Assembly (NCBI RefSeq): GCF_022605725.1
Contig: NC_065564.1
Coordinates: 3,202,698-3,266,697, forward strand
Length of the DNA stretch: 64,000 nucleotides
DNA from: Anthonomus grandis grandis
Taxonomy: Eukaryota > Arthropoda > Insecta > Coleoptera > Curculionidae
Direction of reading: 5' to 3'
Positions 36,873-47,287 of the stretch are shown one piece after another. A model generated the notes under the pieces. That model searched no databases. It was not told where the DNA came from and worked only from the letters and a program-made list of their open reading frames with translations. A program made the translations under genes and the position numbers. Within the stretch, counting starts at the first letter, position 1; the number at the start of each line of letters is the position of its first letter.

Positions 36873-38068
36873 ATGCCATATCTCGGCTATCGTAAAAGCT
36901 ACGACCTTGCGGATGGTCTCGTTGAATTCAAAATGACGAAACTAAGACAAAACCGTTGGAATTTTCCCGATGGCTTCCATAGAAGCCGAGATATCGGCCT
37001 TCAAAGTTTGGGTTTTTTCATTTTTCGGGTATACCCCCCCGTTTCGATTTTTTTCAGAAAATATTTTTTTTTCGAATTCGAACTAACTATACCAGCAGAT
37101 TGTTCTCATCAAGTACATCACGAAAATACCGGGTTATAACAGGATTTGATCAGAAATAAGGGAATGAAAGCATTTTGAAAATTTGGAAATTGTCACTTTT
37201 TGACCTCGTTTTTGAGGCCAAAAATGGGCATCAAAAATGCCATATCTCGGCTATCGTAAAAGCTACGACCTTGCGGATGGTCTCGTTGAATTCAAAATGA
37301 CGAAACTAAGACAAACCGTTGGAATTTTCCCGATGGCTCCCATAGAAGCCGAGATATCGGCCTTCAAAGTTTGGGTTTTTTCATTTTTCGGGTATACCCC
37401 CCCGTTTCGATTTTTTTCAGAAAAATTTTTTTTTTCGAATTCGCACTAACTATACTAGCGGATTTTTCTTATCAAGTACATCACGAAAGTACCGGGTTAT
37501 AACAGGATTCGATCAGAAATAAGGGAATGAAAGCATTTTGAAAATTTGGAAATTGTCACTTTTTGACCTCGTTTTTGAGGCCAAAAATCGGCATCAAAAA
37601 TGCCATATTTCGGCTATCGTAAAAGCTACGACCTTGCGGATGGTCTCGTTGAATTCAAAATGACGAAACTAAGACAAACCGTTGGAATTTTCCCGATAGC
37701 TCCCATAGAAACCGAGATATCGGCCTTCAAAATTTGGGTTTTTTCGTGTTTCGGGTATAGGTATTGAATTTTTTCATGAAAATTTGATTTTTGATACCAG
37801 CGTCTTATTCTGATCACCTAGATTACGAAAACCCCGGGTTATAACGGGATTCGATAAGAAATAAGGGAATGAGAGCACTTTTTTTGTTTATCAATCAACT
37901 CGTCTCATTCTATGGTTTATATGATTATCAAAAGAAGTTTGTGTTTGTAATTGTTAATATAAAATGTTTATATATAACGCATACCTCCTGGCTACAAGGC
38001 CCAGCCATGTTCATAGTTGGCAGCAATGAGTTCAACTAGATTTGCATTACTAATGTTATGCTTTTTAG

Positions 38069-38867
38069 GTCGGTGATAGTGCATTCGGTGATGACGATTC
38101 CAGAGTTCATTTTTTGTAAAAAAACCAATGAATATATAGCCAATCCCAAATACGATCCCTTACAACAGCCAGAGTTGATCATGGATTATGGGGTTACGAA
38201 TGAGGAGGTCGTGGAAACGGCAGAAGATCAGACCAAAGTTGTTGCGGAAAATCCTCAAGAATCTTCAAGGGATTGTTCTGTAAACAATGAGTTTAAACGT
38301 GATCGCAGATGTAGAAACTGTCATCTGAGGGAGGACGGACTGAAACATTTATGTGACATCTGCGGAAGGATGATTAAACATAGAAACTCGTTTAGGAGGC
38401 ACGTTCTTAAACATGCCTCAGACAAGGCAGCTCCAGAACCACCAAGCCCGGAAGAACCGCCTGGAAACAAAGACAAAGAAAACATTCTAGATAAAACATC
38501 AGAAAGAGGCGCTAATAACGTAAAAGATCTGGATAATGACGCAAGTGCTGTGGCTGCCAATGCTCTGATCAAACTTTCCGAAGAAATCCGGGACAAGTCA
38601 GAGTCCGCGCCCCCTGGAACCGAAAATACTACGGAGGGTGCCAATTCTAAACCCTTTAAGTGCAAGAAATGCGATCGAGCTTTTCGTACGAAGACCAACC
38701 TTCGTAGACACGTCCTACGCATCCATTTGAAAACGGAAACAGGAGAAGTGATAAAGTTCAGGTGTCGCGTATGTTTGATGTTCCTCCAAGATGAGGAGTT
38801 GCTGTTGTGGCACGAGGAGACCAAGCATTCCAAAGAAGAACGCAGTGCTAAGAGTGACGTTTATTAA
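38069..38867 (+). CDS. C2H2 zinc-finger block 12 (3 fingers)
   Basis: A 265-residue frame after ATGCTTTTTAG (AG 38067-38068), one leftover base (phase 2). No credible ATG before it. After an acidic N-terminus come finger HLCDICGRMIKHRNSF..HVLKH, a ~75-residue Pro/Glu/Ser-rich linker, and two adjacent fingers FKCKKCDRAF..HVLRIH and FRCRVCLMFL..HEETKH separated by HLKTETGEVIK. The finger pair and its flanks (KSESAPPGTENTTEGANS, HSKEE) are repeated almost unchanged in block 13, so the two arose by recent tandem duplication. It is the first block after the satellite, with only ~190 bp from the array's edge to the acceptor. Confidence 0.85.
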
Positions 38868-38996
38868 TGTCATTTAATTATGTAGTTTCCGTATTAAATA
38901 TGGTTACCGTTTATGTTTTGTGTAATTTTTTTCTCTACGCCAGAATTTCCTGAGGCCCACGTTAAGCTGTGTGAACATTAACAGCCCCAATTTTAG

Positions 38997-39474
38997 GTCC
39001 CTCCCAAAGCGAAATAGATGCACCGTACCACTAGGAGCCCCAAAATCAAAAATAAAGTCGAATAAATACTGTATCTCGATAAAACCCTTAGAAGAACTAC
39101 AAAAATCTTGCTCCACCAGCAGAACATTGACAAAAAGTTTGGATACTGATAAAGACACTGTGGCAGCTAATGCTTTGATCGAATTTTCCGAAAAAATCCT
39201 GGACAAGTCAGAGTCTGCCTCCCCTGGAACCGAGAATACTACGGAGGGTGCCAATTCTTTACCCTTTAAGTGCAAGAGATGCGAACGAACTTTTGGTAAG
39301 AAGACCAACCTTCGTAGGCACTTCGTACGCATCCATTTAAAAACCGAAACAGGGGAAATAAAGAAATTTCGCTGTCGGGTGTGTTTAATGTTTCTCAAGG
39401 ATGAGGAGTTGCTGATGTGGCACGAGAACGCGAAGCATTCGAAAGAAGAACTCAGCATCAAGAGTGAGATCTGA
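38997..39474 (+). CDS. C2H2 zinc-finger block 13 (2 fingers)
   Basis: A 158-residue frame after CCCCAATTTTAG (AG 38995-38996), one leftover base (phase 2). It carries the same two-finger module as block 12 (FKCKRCERTF..HFVRIH, FRCRVCLMFL..HENAKH) and the same linker and flanks, but lacks block 12's first finger. No ATG lies before the conserved part. Only 129 bp separate block 12's stop from this acceptor, too little for an independent promoter plus first exon. AATAAA follows near 39505. Its first codons (SLPKRNRC) resemble those of block 14 at DNA level. Confidence 0.85.
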
Positions 39475-39605
39475 TATGTGCTTAACTTAATATTGTTACC
39501 ATTTAATAAATTGACTTGCTTTTCGTATGTTTTTTTCACTAAGCCAGAATCTGTTCTCCCTGACCCTCAAAGCAAAGCCACATGAACATAAAATCTTTTT
39601 TTTAG

Positions 39606-40740
39606 GGTCCTCCTAAAGCAAAGTAGACGCAAGCCTAATTTGTGTTGCCCCAGCTGCAACAAACGTTACACCTCATTAAAATCCTTCGAAAAACACCAAA
39701 AATCTTGTACGACTCAAGAAAAATACCCCAAGGAGCCATTAGAATGCTCCAATTGCCAACTGGAATTTACCAGCAGAAGAAAACTGAAGCACCATCAACA
39801 ATTCCACAGCTCGTTGACTCCGATCCAGGAGGTCGGATACGAACTGGACCCCAACTCGAACTGGTACACTTGCAAGGTGTGCTCCCAACGATTCCTCAGC
39901 GAAACCGAGATTGAAACCCACCTGAAAATCCACATCGCCCAAACCTACGCTTGCCCCAAGTGCCCCGACAACTTTCGCTCCCTGAAAGCCCTGTTTTTCC
40001 ACATGGAGAACCACTTGGAGGAGGGCAAGCTGCCATGTCCCGTGTGCACCCATAAAGCATCCAAGATCCAATTCCTACTAAGCCACTTACGGTCCAGCCA
40101 CATGCAACCGAAAGCCTGCCAAGAGTGCGGGAAAATTTTTACAAACAGTGCCAACATGAAGAAGCACATGCTGCGCCACGACGAGACCAAAAAGAAGATC
40201 TGTCTGGTGTGCTCCAACGAGTACTTCGGCGAGAAATCTCTGCTCAGACACCAGCAGTGCATGCACAAGGCTGATATCCTCGCTGATCCATCGCTGCTTT
40301 GGTGCAACTTGTGCAAAACCGAGTTTAAAACGGCCAACTTACTCAAGTACCATCAGGATAAGGCCCACACCAAGACCACCACGAAGCCCACCAAGAAGAA
40401 CTACCTCTGCGACACCTGCGGACAAGGATTCAAAGACTCCGATAATCTGAAGAAGCACAAGATATCGCACACGGAGGACCGACCCTTCTTATGTCTGGAA
40501 TGTGGCAAAGGGTTCAAGCACAAGTACGTGCTGACGTACCACCAAAGAACCCATACTGGGGAACGACCTTATTCCTGTGGCTACTGCGGAAAGAGCTTCA
40601 GGCAATGGACACCGTACAAAGTGCATTTGAGAGGGCACACCGGAGAGAGGCCCTACGTTTGTAAGATTTGCCAGAAGGGATTCACCACCAACCAGGGGCT
40701 GAAGATCCATATCAAAGTCTGTTTGGATAATAAAGAGTGA
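39606..40740 (+). CDS. C2H2 zinc-finger block 14 (12 fingers)
   Basis: One exon encoding 377 residues after a long pyrimidine tract CTTTTTTTTAG (AG 39604-39605), one leftover base (phase 2). The frame has no ATG at its start. Twelve C2H2 fingers follow the order seen in blocks 2-4 (YTCKVCSQRF, YACPKCPDNF, KICLVCSNEY, YLCDTCGQGF). The last four have TEDRPF/TGERPY linkers. It ends with QKGFTTNQGLKIHIKVC, a close variant of the cassette of blocks 1-3, which lie more than 34 kb away across the satellite. It has 130 bp of spacer from block 13. AATAAA is near 40769. It is the last recognisable block in the array. Confidence 0.9.
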
Positions 40741-40959
40741 ACAAAAGGGACTTAGAATTGTTTATATAAATAAATATAGTGGTTTTTTATGTTTTTTTTT
40801 ATAGTGGTTTTTATTCTCGGTTATGACTGGCTTCAGAGAAGTGGTGCACTCTAGAGCCTAATGAAGAGAGGTTGTCGTTGGGAGCAGCAGAGGAGGGATG
40901 AATGAAGAAGACTTCTCCCCCCTGATCTCTCTGTCGATGTTTAAGGCAATAAATAATTT

Positions 40960-41720
40960 GTTTGTACGTGAACTCGTGGTTTAAGATTTTTTCGTGTGCA
41001 GAGTTTGGAAACCGAACTGAGCAGTTGTATAGCAACACCATTTTGTAGAAAGAAACTGTTTATTTCAGGAATTTACTAATTTATTAAATTGTTGTTTGAA
41101 AAGTAATGGCCTCCGTTTGTTTAAGTATTCGTGACGTTAGTTTTTTTTAATTCTTCTGATGCGTGAAAAGTAAAAAGTTTTATGAGTTTCGGTGCTGAAA
41201 CTGTGCAGTTGCATAGATCCACCATTTTGATGAAAGAAGCCGTTTATGTCATGAATTTATCTGTTAAGAGTTAAAAGTTATTAAAGTTTTTCCAAAGATG
41301 ATTGTTGTTTAAAAAATCATGACCCCCTGGATCTGAATTTGCTTAAGAATTCTTTGTGTTATTTTTTTTTAATTCTTCTGATACCCGAAGAGTGAAAAGT
41401 TTTATGAGTTGGTGTACTAAAGCTGTGCAGTTGCATAGATCCACCATTTTGATGAAAGAAGCCGTTTATTTCATGAATTTATCTGTTAAGAGTTAAACGT
41501 TATTAAAGTTTTCCAAAGATGATTGTTGTTTAAAAAATCATGACTTGGATCTGAATTTGTTTAAGATTTCGTGGAGTTAGTTTTTTTAAATTTTTGTGAT
41601 GCACGAAGAGTGAACAGTTTTATGAGTTTGTATGCTTTTTATGACTGAGCTGCATTATTCCAGTAAAAGATACTGTTTATTTCAGGAATTTATCTGGTAA
41701 AGTTTAGAAGTTATTAATAT
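40960..41720. repeat. Degenerate tandem repeat, four copies of ~180-220 bp
   Basis: Anchors such as CCATTTTGATGAAAGAAGCC at about 41222 and 41444, with weaker versions at 41039 and 41651, recur with TTTTATGAGTT and TTTAATTCTTCTGAT. Copies are poorly conserved and unequal in length. No coding potential. Confidence 0.75.
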
Positions 41721-41934
41721 CTTTTCAAAGGGTTCATGTTATCATAAGAATATCAGATACCTGAAAAGCACTTTAGATCAGTGGTATTTCAAAACGCCTC
41801 TTAATCATATTCTAAATATTATATTTTCGACTCGTTTGAGGTTCAAGGTGTCTATTGTAACACAGTTTTTGAAAAAAAGCTTAAAAACAGACTTGAAAAT
41901 TTCTTAATTCACATACAAATAATAATTTCGTTCA

Positions 41935-42075
41935 GGCTTGTCTACTACTGACGCAGTACACAAACTAACCTTTTTAATAAACAATTCAATGCACGAATAT
42001 AAAAATAGTTTGCCGATCTTTTTTAATCTAGCCAAGGCCTTCGATAGAGTACCACATTTTTTTGCTGATTATCTC
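41935..42075 (+). pseudogene. Fragment of a non-LTR retrotransposon reverse transcriptase
   Basis: Translation reads GLSTTDAVHKLTFLINNSMH and then FFNLAKAFDRVPH. The first part matches the conserved start, and the second the catalytic motif-A region (usually LDL-KAFD-V-H), of Jockey/CR1-type reverse transcriptases. Only about 45 codons remain, with no flanking ORF, so this is a dead fragment. Confidence 0.8.
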
Positions 42076-42179
42076 ACAGAGAGAGAAAATGTGGTTAAAA
42101 ATTGGCAAAAACATTAGTGGAACAGTGAATCTCAATGAAAGTATCTTAGAGCACAGCTCTTGCACCATTATTATTTATT

Positions 42180-42707
42180 ATACAGGGTGTCTTAAAATTT
42201 ACGCTGATTGATCTACAACGGGCTCGAGATAAATTTTTTTCCTTGAGATAGCCTCAGAAAAAGAATTCCAAGGGATTGAGATCCGGCGGTCTAGGTGGCC
42301 ATGGTATGGGGTCACCCCTTACAATCCACCTTGGTAGGAATCAAGTCTGATCAAATTTGAACAGCTGCTTGTTACAGACAAAAACAATTTAGGTAAAAGT
42401 TCCTTTTTGCCAAATTTCACATGCTTATAACTTTCTTCCTGGTTTATTTCAATCTATGAAACTTGGTAGAAATTCAGTCTATTTGATCTACTTTTGAACA
42501 GTACAACTCCCTCAATTAAATTTCCCCTCTGTTGCTAGTTACAGACAAAAACAATTTAGGTAAAAGTCCCAACAAAATAATGACTTTTTAATTAAATAAA
42601 TTATTTGAAAATATTTTAATTTACCTATCAGGAAATGTTTCATTCAAAAATCTTTTCACTTATAAATTCCAGAAGCACGGGCGTCAATTTTGAGACACCT
42701 TGTGTAC
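42180..42707. mobile_element. Decayed mariner-like element with TIRs
   Basis: The left end TACAGGGTGTCTTAAAATTT and the complement of the right end (TGAGACACCTTGTGTA) are imperfect inverted repeats, about 24 bp, with TA at the outer edge. The minus strand at about 42210-42330 translates to RWIVRGDPIPWPPRPPDLNP followed by LEFFF and a stop: the PPRSPDLNPLDFF motif of mariner/Tc1-type DDE/D transposases. The rest is degraded. Confidence 0.7.
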
Positions 42708-45700
42708 GTTGATAATATTTGCTCATTAAATCGCCTTGGAACTCTTGATATTTGGTTTGAAAACTCGTGGTTTGCTCATCGATCTGAATTTTTCTTATTG
42801 TTTATTGGGAAGGGTAAAAAAACACACAAAACATTAACAAATACATTCATATTTATTTAAATATACATTACCAAGAGAATCAATTCATTCACATACTCCA
42901 TTTTCTATTAGAATATATTTATAATATAAAACAATTCCGGTATTTACAGGTTTTGTACTTTTGAGCAAAAACATGTCATGAAACAGACTCATTACCTGAA
43001 CCGTAATGAATCCAGCCCATTTTCCTATTGCGTTTATTGTATAAAAGAAAATCTATTGTACATTTGTGGTTGAGCACTTAGTAACTATTTGAGGTTATTT
43101 ACGTTCGTACTGGTGGAAATTATTAAATAATTTATTAATTTGTTTTTAATAAAACGGAACAAACCAACCGAAACTGAAATGATTCTCTTAATTTTTTGAA
43201 GGATGCTGGACGCAATACTTTTTCAAATTTTTAATCTAATTTCAGAAAAAGACGAGTCGATATCGATTTAAAGATTGTCTTGGAACTGAAAAGAACCGAA
43301 TCTGTGAAATAACCCTGTTTATTTCGTAATATCCCAGTCTTATTCTATTTTAGGTTTTTCCCTTACGTTTGTTAGGCTTGTGGCAACATATTTCAAATAA
43401 ACTTGAATTTTACGCACAAAAATGGCTAAACAGTTTAAGTAAGTTATTTTCTGGAGAAGAACTGCCTGGCCTATTTTGTGTGGAAATTTCTATATACTAC
43501 TACCAAATAATGTGATACGTATGGAGTATTTTTCAAAATAAGAAAAAAAACTTCTGAGTATTATTCAGCGGTCATAAAACCTACTTATCGCTCTACAATC
43601 TTGTATTTGCTTCCCATAACAATAACGCGCTAATAAATAAACGAAAAATCAACGATGCCGAAACCCGATAACAATCTTTAATCAATCTACAATATCCGAA
43701 AAATTAAAAAAATAATCAACGATTTATCACTTTTTTTTCTCAAAAAATTTCGCTACACTGACTAGAATTTTGATAATTTCGTCCTAATAAAAAAATACTG
43801 TTAGATTACAATTTCAAATACAAAATTGCGTACTTTTCAATACGGATCTAGGGTCTTTTTTATTTTGATTTTTCCAAAAATTGGAAAATCCTAAAGCTAT
43901 GGCACTTAGTAAAATACATTTTCCTGGAGATCCAAATTTACAGCTAAAATTTTTTTTTCAAAATTTTATACATTTGGTGAGGCCTCCCCGCCACACCATC
44001 CATACATGAGAAGTGAGTCTAATATTAAATTTTGATGAATGAGAGCGAGAGAGATAGAGAGACAGAGAGTATCTTACAAGGTTTTTTTTTAAAGCGCAAT
44101 CCTTAAAAACTATTTATAATTTTTGTATACGAGGGGTAGTTAATCTATAGTTATAAAAAAAGAAGAAACATTTTGCCCCATACGAGTTTAATAAGCCTAA
44201 AACCGTTCGTTGTTCATTAAAACCCTACTGAAAACAAAAAAAAGTAGTACTGCAAATTTAGTACAATATGGGTCAAAATGTTTGGTACAATTTCAAAGTG
44301 GCGGCCTCAGGGGGTTCAGAAATAAATGCAAAAAATGGAATGCCTGTCCCAAAGCCATCGAGAGTCGATCTGGAATGATCCAAAGTGGTTTCAGTTTTTC
44401 CCCAACGAACCCCCTTAAGCGAAAAACGTCCTAAGTGCATTTTCTTTTAACTACCGACGACGTGCATACAGTACGTATTAAGCTAAATAATAATTAAACA
44501 AAAAAAAAAACAATTATTAGACCCTTTAAACTGGGATATATCACACATCACAAACTTCCTTTAAAATATCATTGTTTTACAAGAATTAAAAAAGAAAAAA
44601 TAAAAAAAACAAAACACACTTGTAATAAAAAACCATGGAGGGGGATAAAACTATTTACAAGGAAAACTACCCTTAGAACTAACGATAGAAGCTATCACGA
44701 TTTTAAGTCTTGTAGCTCAAATGTTATTAGTCTGGTTAGAAAGTCTTGGAACTTTAAATTTCAGTAGTCTTTTGCATTTTTATTTCGTAGATCTGTATGT
44801 GAAACGTGAGGCTTTTTAACCAGACGGAAATAAACCATAACCGCTGTATATGTTTCTGTTACCTGTCTAAAAGTAATCGTATACAAAAAATCTATAATAT
44901 GATAAAGAAAAAACGTAAAAAATTTAATACACAATACCAAAAACGTGTTTTTTTTTTGGTCTCTATGCTAATATAATTTATTCAATAATTTTTGACGGGA
45001 CCTAAAGAGGATTTTCATATATATTTACACATCTATTTGCACGAGGAGGGTCCGAAAATGGTGAATTTCCAAAGTTAAGTCCGAGGGTGTGAGGGACCCC
45101 CCTCGCGTACGACCTAAACTTAAATTTTTTTTTTGCAATTGTCCTAAAAAATTACGTGGAAACGAGTTTCCAACTTTTGCCGAAATCCAAAAAACTGGTT
45201 TGGTAAAAATTAGACAAATTAACAATAACTTTAACAGTTTCAGTAACAAAAAACCTTAATATTTATTTTGTTTTGTATAGTTTATATCTATTGCAGTGTA
45301 CATGGTAAAAAGTGAGTTCCAACACCGGATTTGGAGTTAGGGACGGAAAGTGCCTGAAACTACCGTTTCAGGTTATGGTTCTGTAATCCTGTTAACTAAA
45401 TTATATAGTTTTATAAGGAATTATCACGGTTTTTCTTGAGAATTCCTTGCACCACTTCGAGGAAGTCGAGGAAGTCTCTCTACTAAACCCTATATAGTTC
45501 CTCATAAAAACTTTGATAAATAAAAAAAATATTTTGATTATAAAGTATTTGTCTATTATTATTATTAATATTATTATTATAACTATTATTATATTATATG
45601 TTTTATTTATCACTATTCATTATCGTTGAGGCACTGCATTTGTGGAACGAAAAAGTGTATTAAATAACTCACGGAAAAAAACGCTGGTTTTGAGATTTCC

Positions 45701-47287
45701 GCCTCTAACCCCAAAAAAAATGTAATAAAGTATATCTTATGTAGGTGTATAAACCCTGTATAAAAAAGCTAAACTTTATTAACTTATACAAGTTGTGTAT
45801 ATATAGAATATATATGTATAAAAACGGCAAGTATAGAGTTGAGTTTCCGGTACCATCACCATATTTTTTTTGTTAAAAATCTGATACAGGCATTCGTTTA
45901 AAAAACAAAATCATATTTTGTTATCAACTATTTCGCTTAAAATGGGACCAAAATAGTCACCAAATATAAAGACACCGTGTAGAATTAAATTGTGTAACTA
46001 TTGTTTAACTGATTATAAAAATAGGTTTGTTTCTATTGCACCCGGAACAACTTTTAAAAATATTCTGTTTTTTTTTTAATTATTGGTTTAGAACGCAGCT
46101 ATGGTTTGACCAAAAGTTTAACATAGTGGACACGTTAGCTCAACCCAAACTTATCAGAAGAACAATGATAGCAATAGAAAAAGAAGATGATGACGATAAG
46201 GTTGGTGTGCCCTAACAAGCCCTTACTAAAAAACAAGTTTCTTTGGAGCTGCGTCGCGTAGGCACTGGGCGAACTTTTAAAAGTTGTTCCTTTTTAACAT
46301 TTAATCTGTAGAGGTACTATTTTATAACTCTGTAAAAATATGGAAGTTTTAACCACAGTTGCTTGGCATATTTAAGTTAGAACCCGTCAAACAGTTCTAT
46401 CTTATTACTTGTTTTGCTTTTACATTTAAGAGAGATCACATATCGTAACCCTAAAGTACTACAACAATATAATTCATAATAATGTTTTTTTTTTAAAGGA
46501 CGCGGTCCGTGGACCACGCCCCGGGGGGAGGGGGAATCGGTACTTTTAACAGTACCGGCTTCTGTTGTGCACAGAACGTATTGCCACCTAGTGATCAGGA
46601 CACTTTTAATAACAACAAAAAAATAACACTATTTCTGTTTTATAGACAAATTTTGTCTTTATTTTAGCGGAAAATGGTCAAGTTTTAACTCTCGAGGTGC
46701 TGCCATCACCTCCTGGTAATTATATTCTAAGGCAGTAGCTTAAGGCATGGGATATTTTTAAAACTTTGAATTAAATCTCTTTAAATTTTTAAGAACCTTA
46801 TAGAGAACACTCTTCCTCACACTGGACAGTAACTTTTATCAAAACTAGCCAAGTACTTTTTGAAAAAAAACTGGATTTTAGTGAGGCAAGAACACTGCCT
46901 CAGAAGTGGGATATTTAAGAAAAAACTTCAATGTAATTGACGAGCCAAATTGACCATTTTCCGCCTAAATAAATGAATTTTCCGCGTTCAGAACGCGTCC
47001 CTAAACCACATGTTTTATAACAGCACCATTTGTTTCACCATGGGGAAATATCTATAATATAGAAGATTCTATTCCCTTAAATAACTAGCAAATAAACATT
47101 AAAAATAAATACAACTTAAAGACTTACTTAACTAACGACGACGAGGACGACGTGCTGAAGAGTCCTTGCTGTTGCGGTGACCATTTTCTTCTTTAAATCA
47201 GCTGACAACTGGGAAAGTTGAATTTTTTTCGCTGGCTTCGACCATCTAACCTATACACGGAGGCCCCAGTTGCCAGCCAGCTGTTAG
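42708..47287. other. AT-rich interval with simple repeats; probable 3' UTR of the minus-strand gene at its right end
   Basis: No supported coding sequence. A GA-rich microsatellite lies at about 44041-44068, and an ATT-type microsatellite at 45553-45597. A GC-rich patch with GGTCCGTGGACC lies at 46500-46545, and a CGGTAC/GTACCG hairpin near 46540. The right part is probably the 3' UTR of the downstream minus-strand zinc-finger gene; the poly(A) site cannot be fixed among many TTTATT motifs. Confidence 0.5.
46658..46973. repeat. Inverted repeat pair (24 bp arms, ~270 bp apart)
   Basis: Arms at 46658-46681 and 46950-46973 share AGCGGAAAATGGTCAA and its complement, with one mismatch and a small length difference in the T/A-rich outer part. 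It may be the ends of a small non-autonomous element; no target-site duplication recognised. Confidence 0.55.

Larger units (their letters stand above)
18755..37880. repeat. ~365-bp satellite DNA array, about 52 monomers
   Basis: Head-to-tail monomers of 363-366 bp. Each contains GCCATATCTCGGCTATCG, GAAACTAAGACAAAACC, CATAGAAGCCGAGATATCGG, CGGGTATACCCCCCCGTTTC, a poly-T run, CGAATTCGAACTAACTATACC and TTGTCACTTTTTGACCTCG. Central monomers differ by a few bases, while the first (18755-18990) and last (37560-37880) are visibly diverged. ATATCTCGGCT and AGCCGAGATAT form an inverted pair about 125 bp apart inside every monomer. Higher-order structure is clear (separate entries). Recurrent 60-95 residue frames starting MPYLGYRKS are by-products of repetition, not genes. 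The array sits between zinc-finger blocks 11 and 12. Confidence 0.97.

Noticed and set aside
19000..37817. Dozens of 60-95 residue frames beginning MPYLGYRKS in the satellite
   Set aside because: They recur at exactly the monomer spacing and break with single-base variation in the poly-T run. They reflect one repeated sequence rather than a gene family.
18755..37880. CRISPR-like array
   Set aside because: Regular repeats, but the unit is ~365 bp with no unique spacers, and the context is eukaryotic.
45025..45249. 74-codon minus-strand frame in the AT-rich interval
   Set aside because: Leu/Lys-rich, consistent with AT-rich composition. No start context or domain.
42840..46500. Search for tRNA, snRNA or histone-type genes in the long gene-free interval
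   Set aside because: No cloverleaf with A/B boxes or other conserved RNA signature was recognised by eye; a covariance-model search would be needed.
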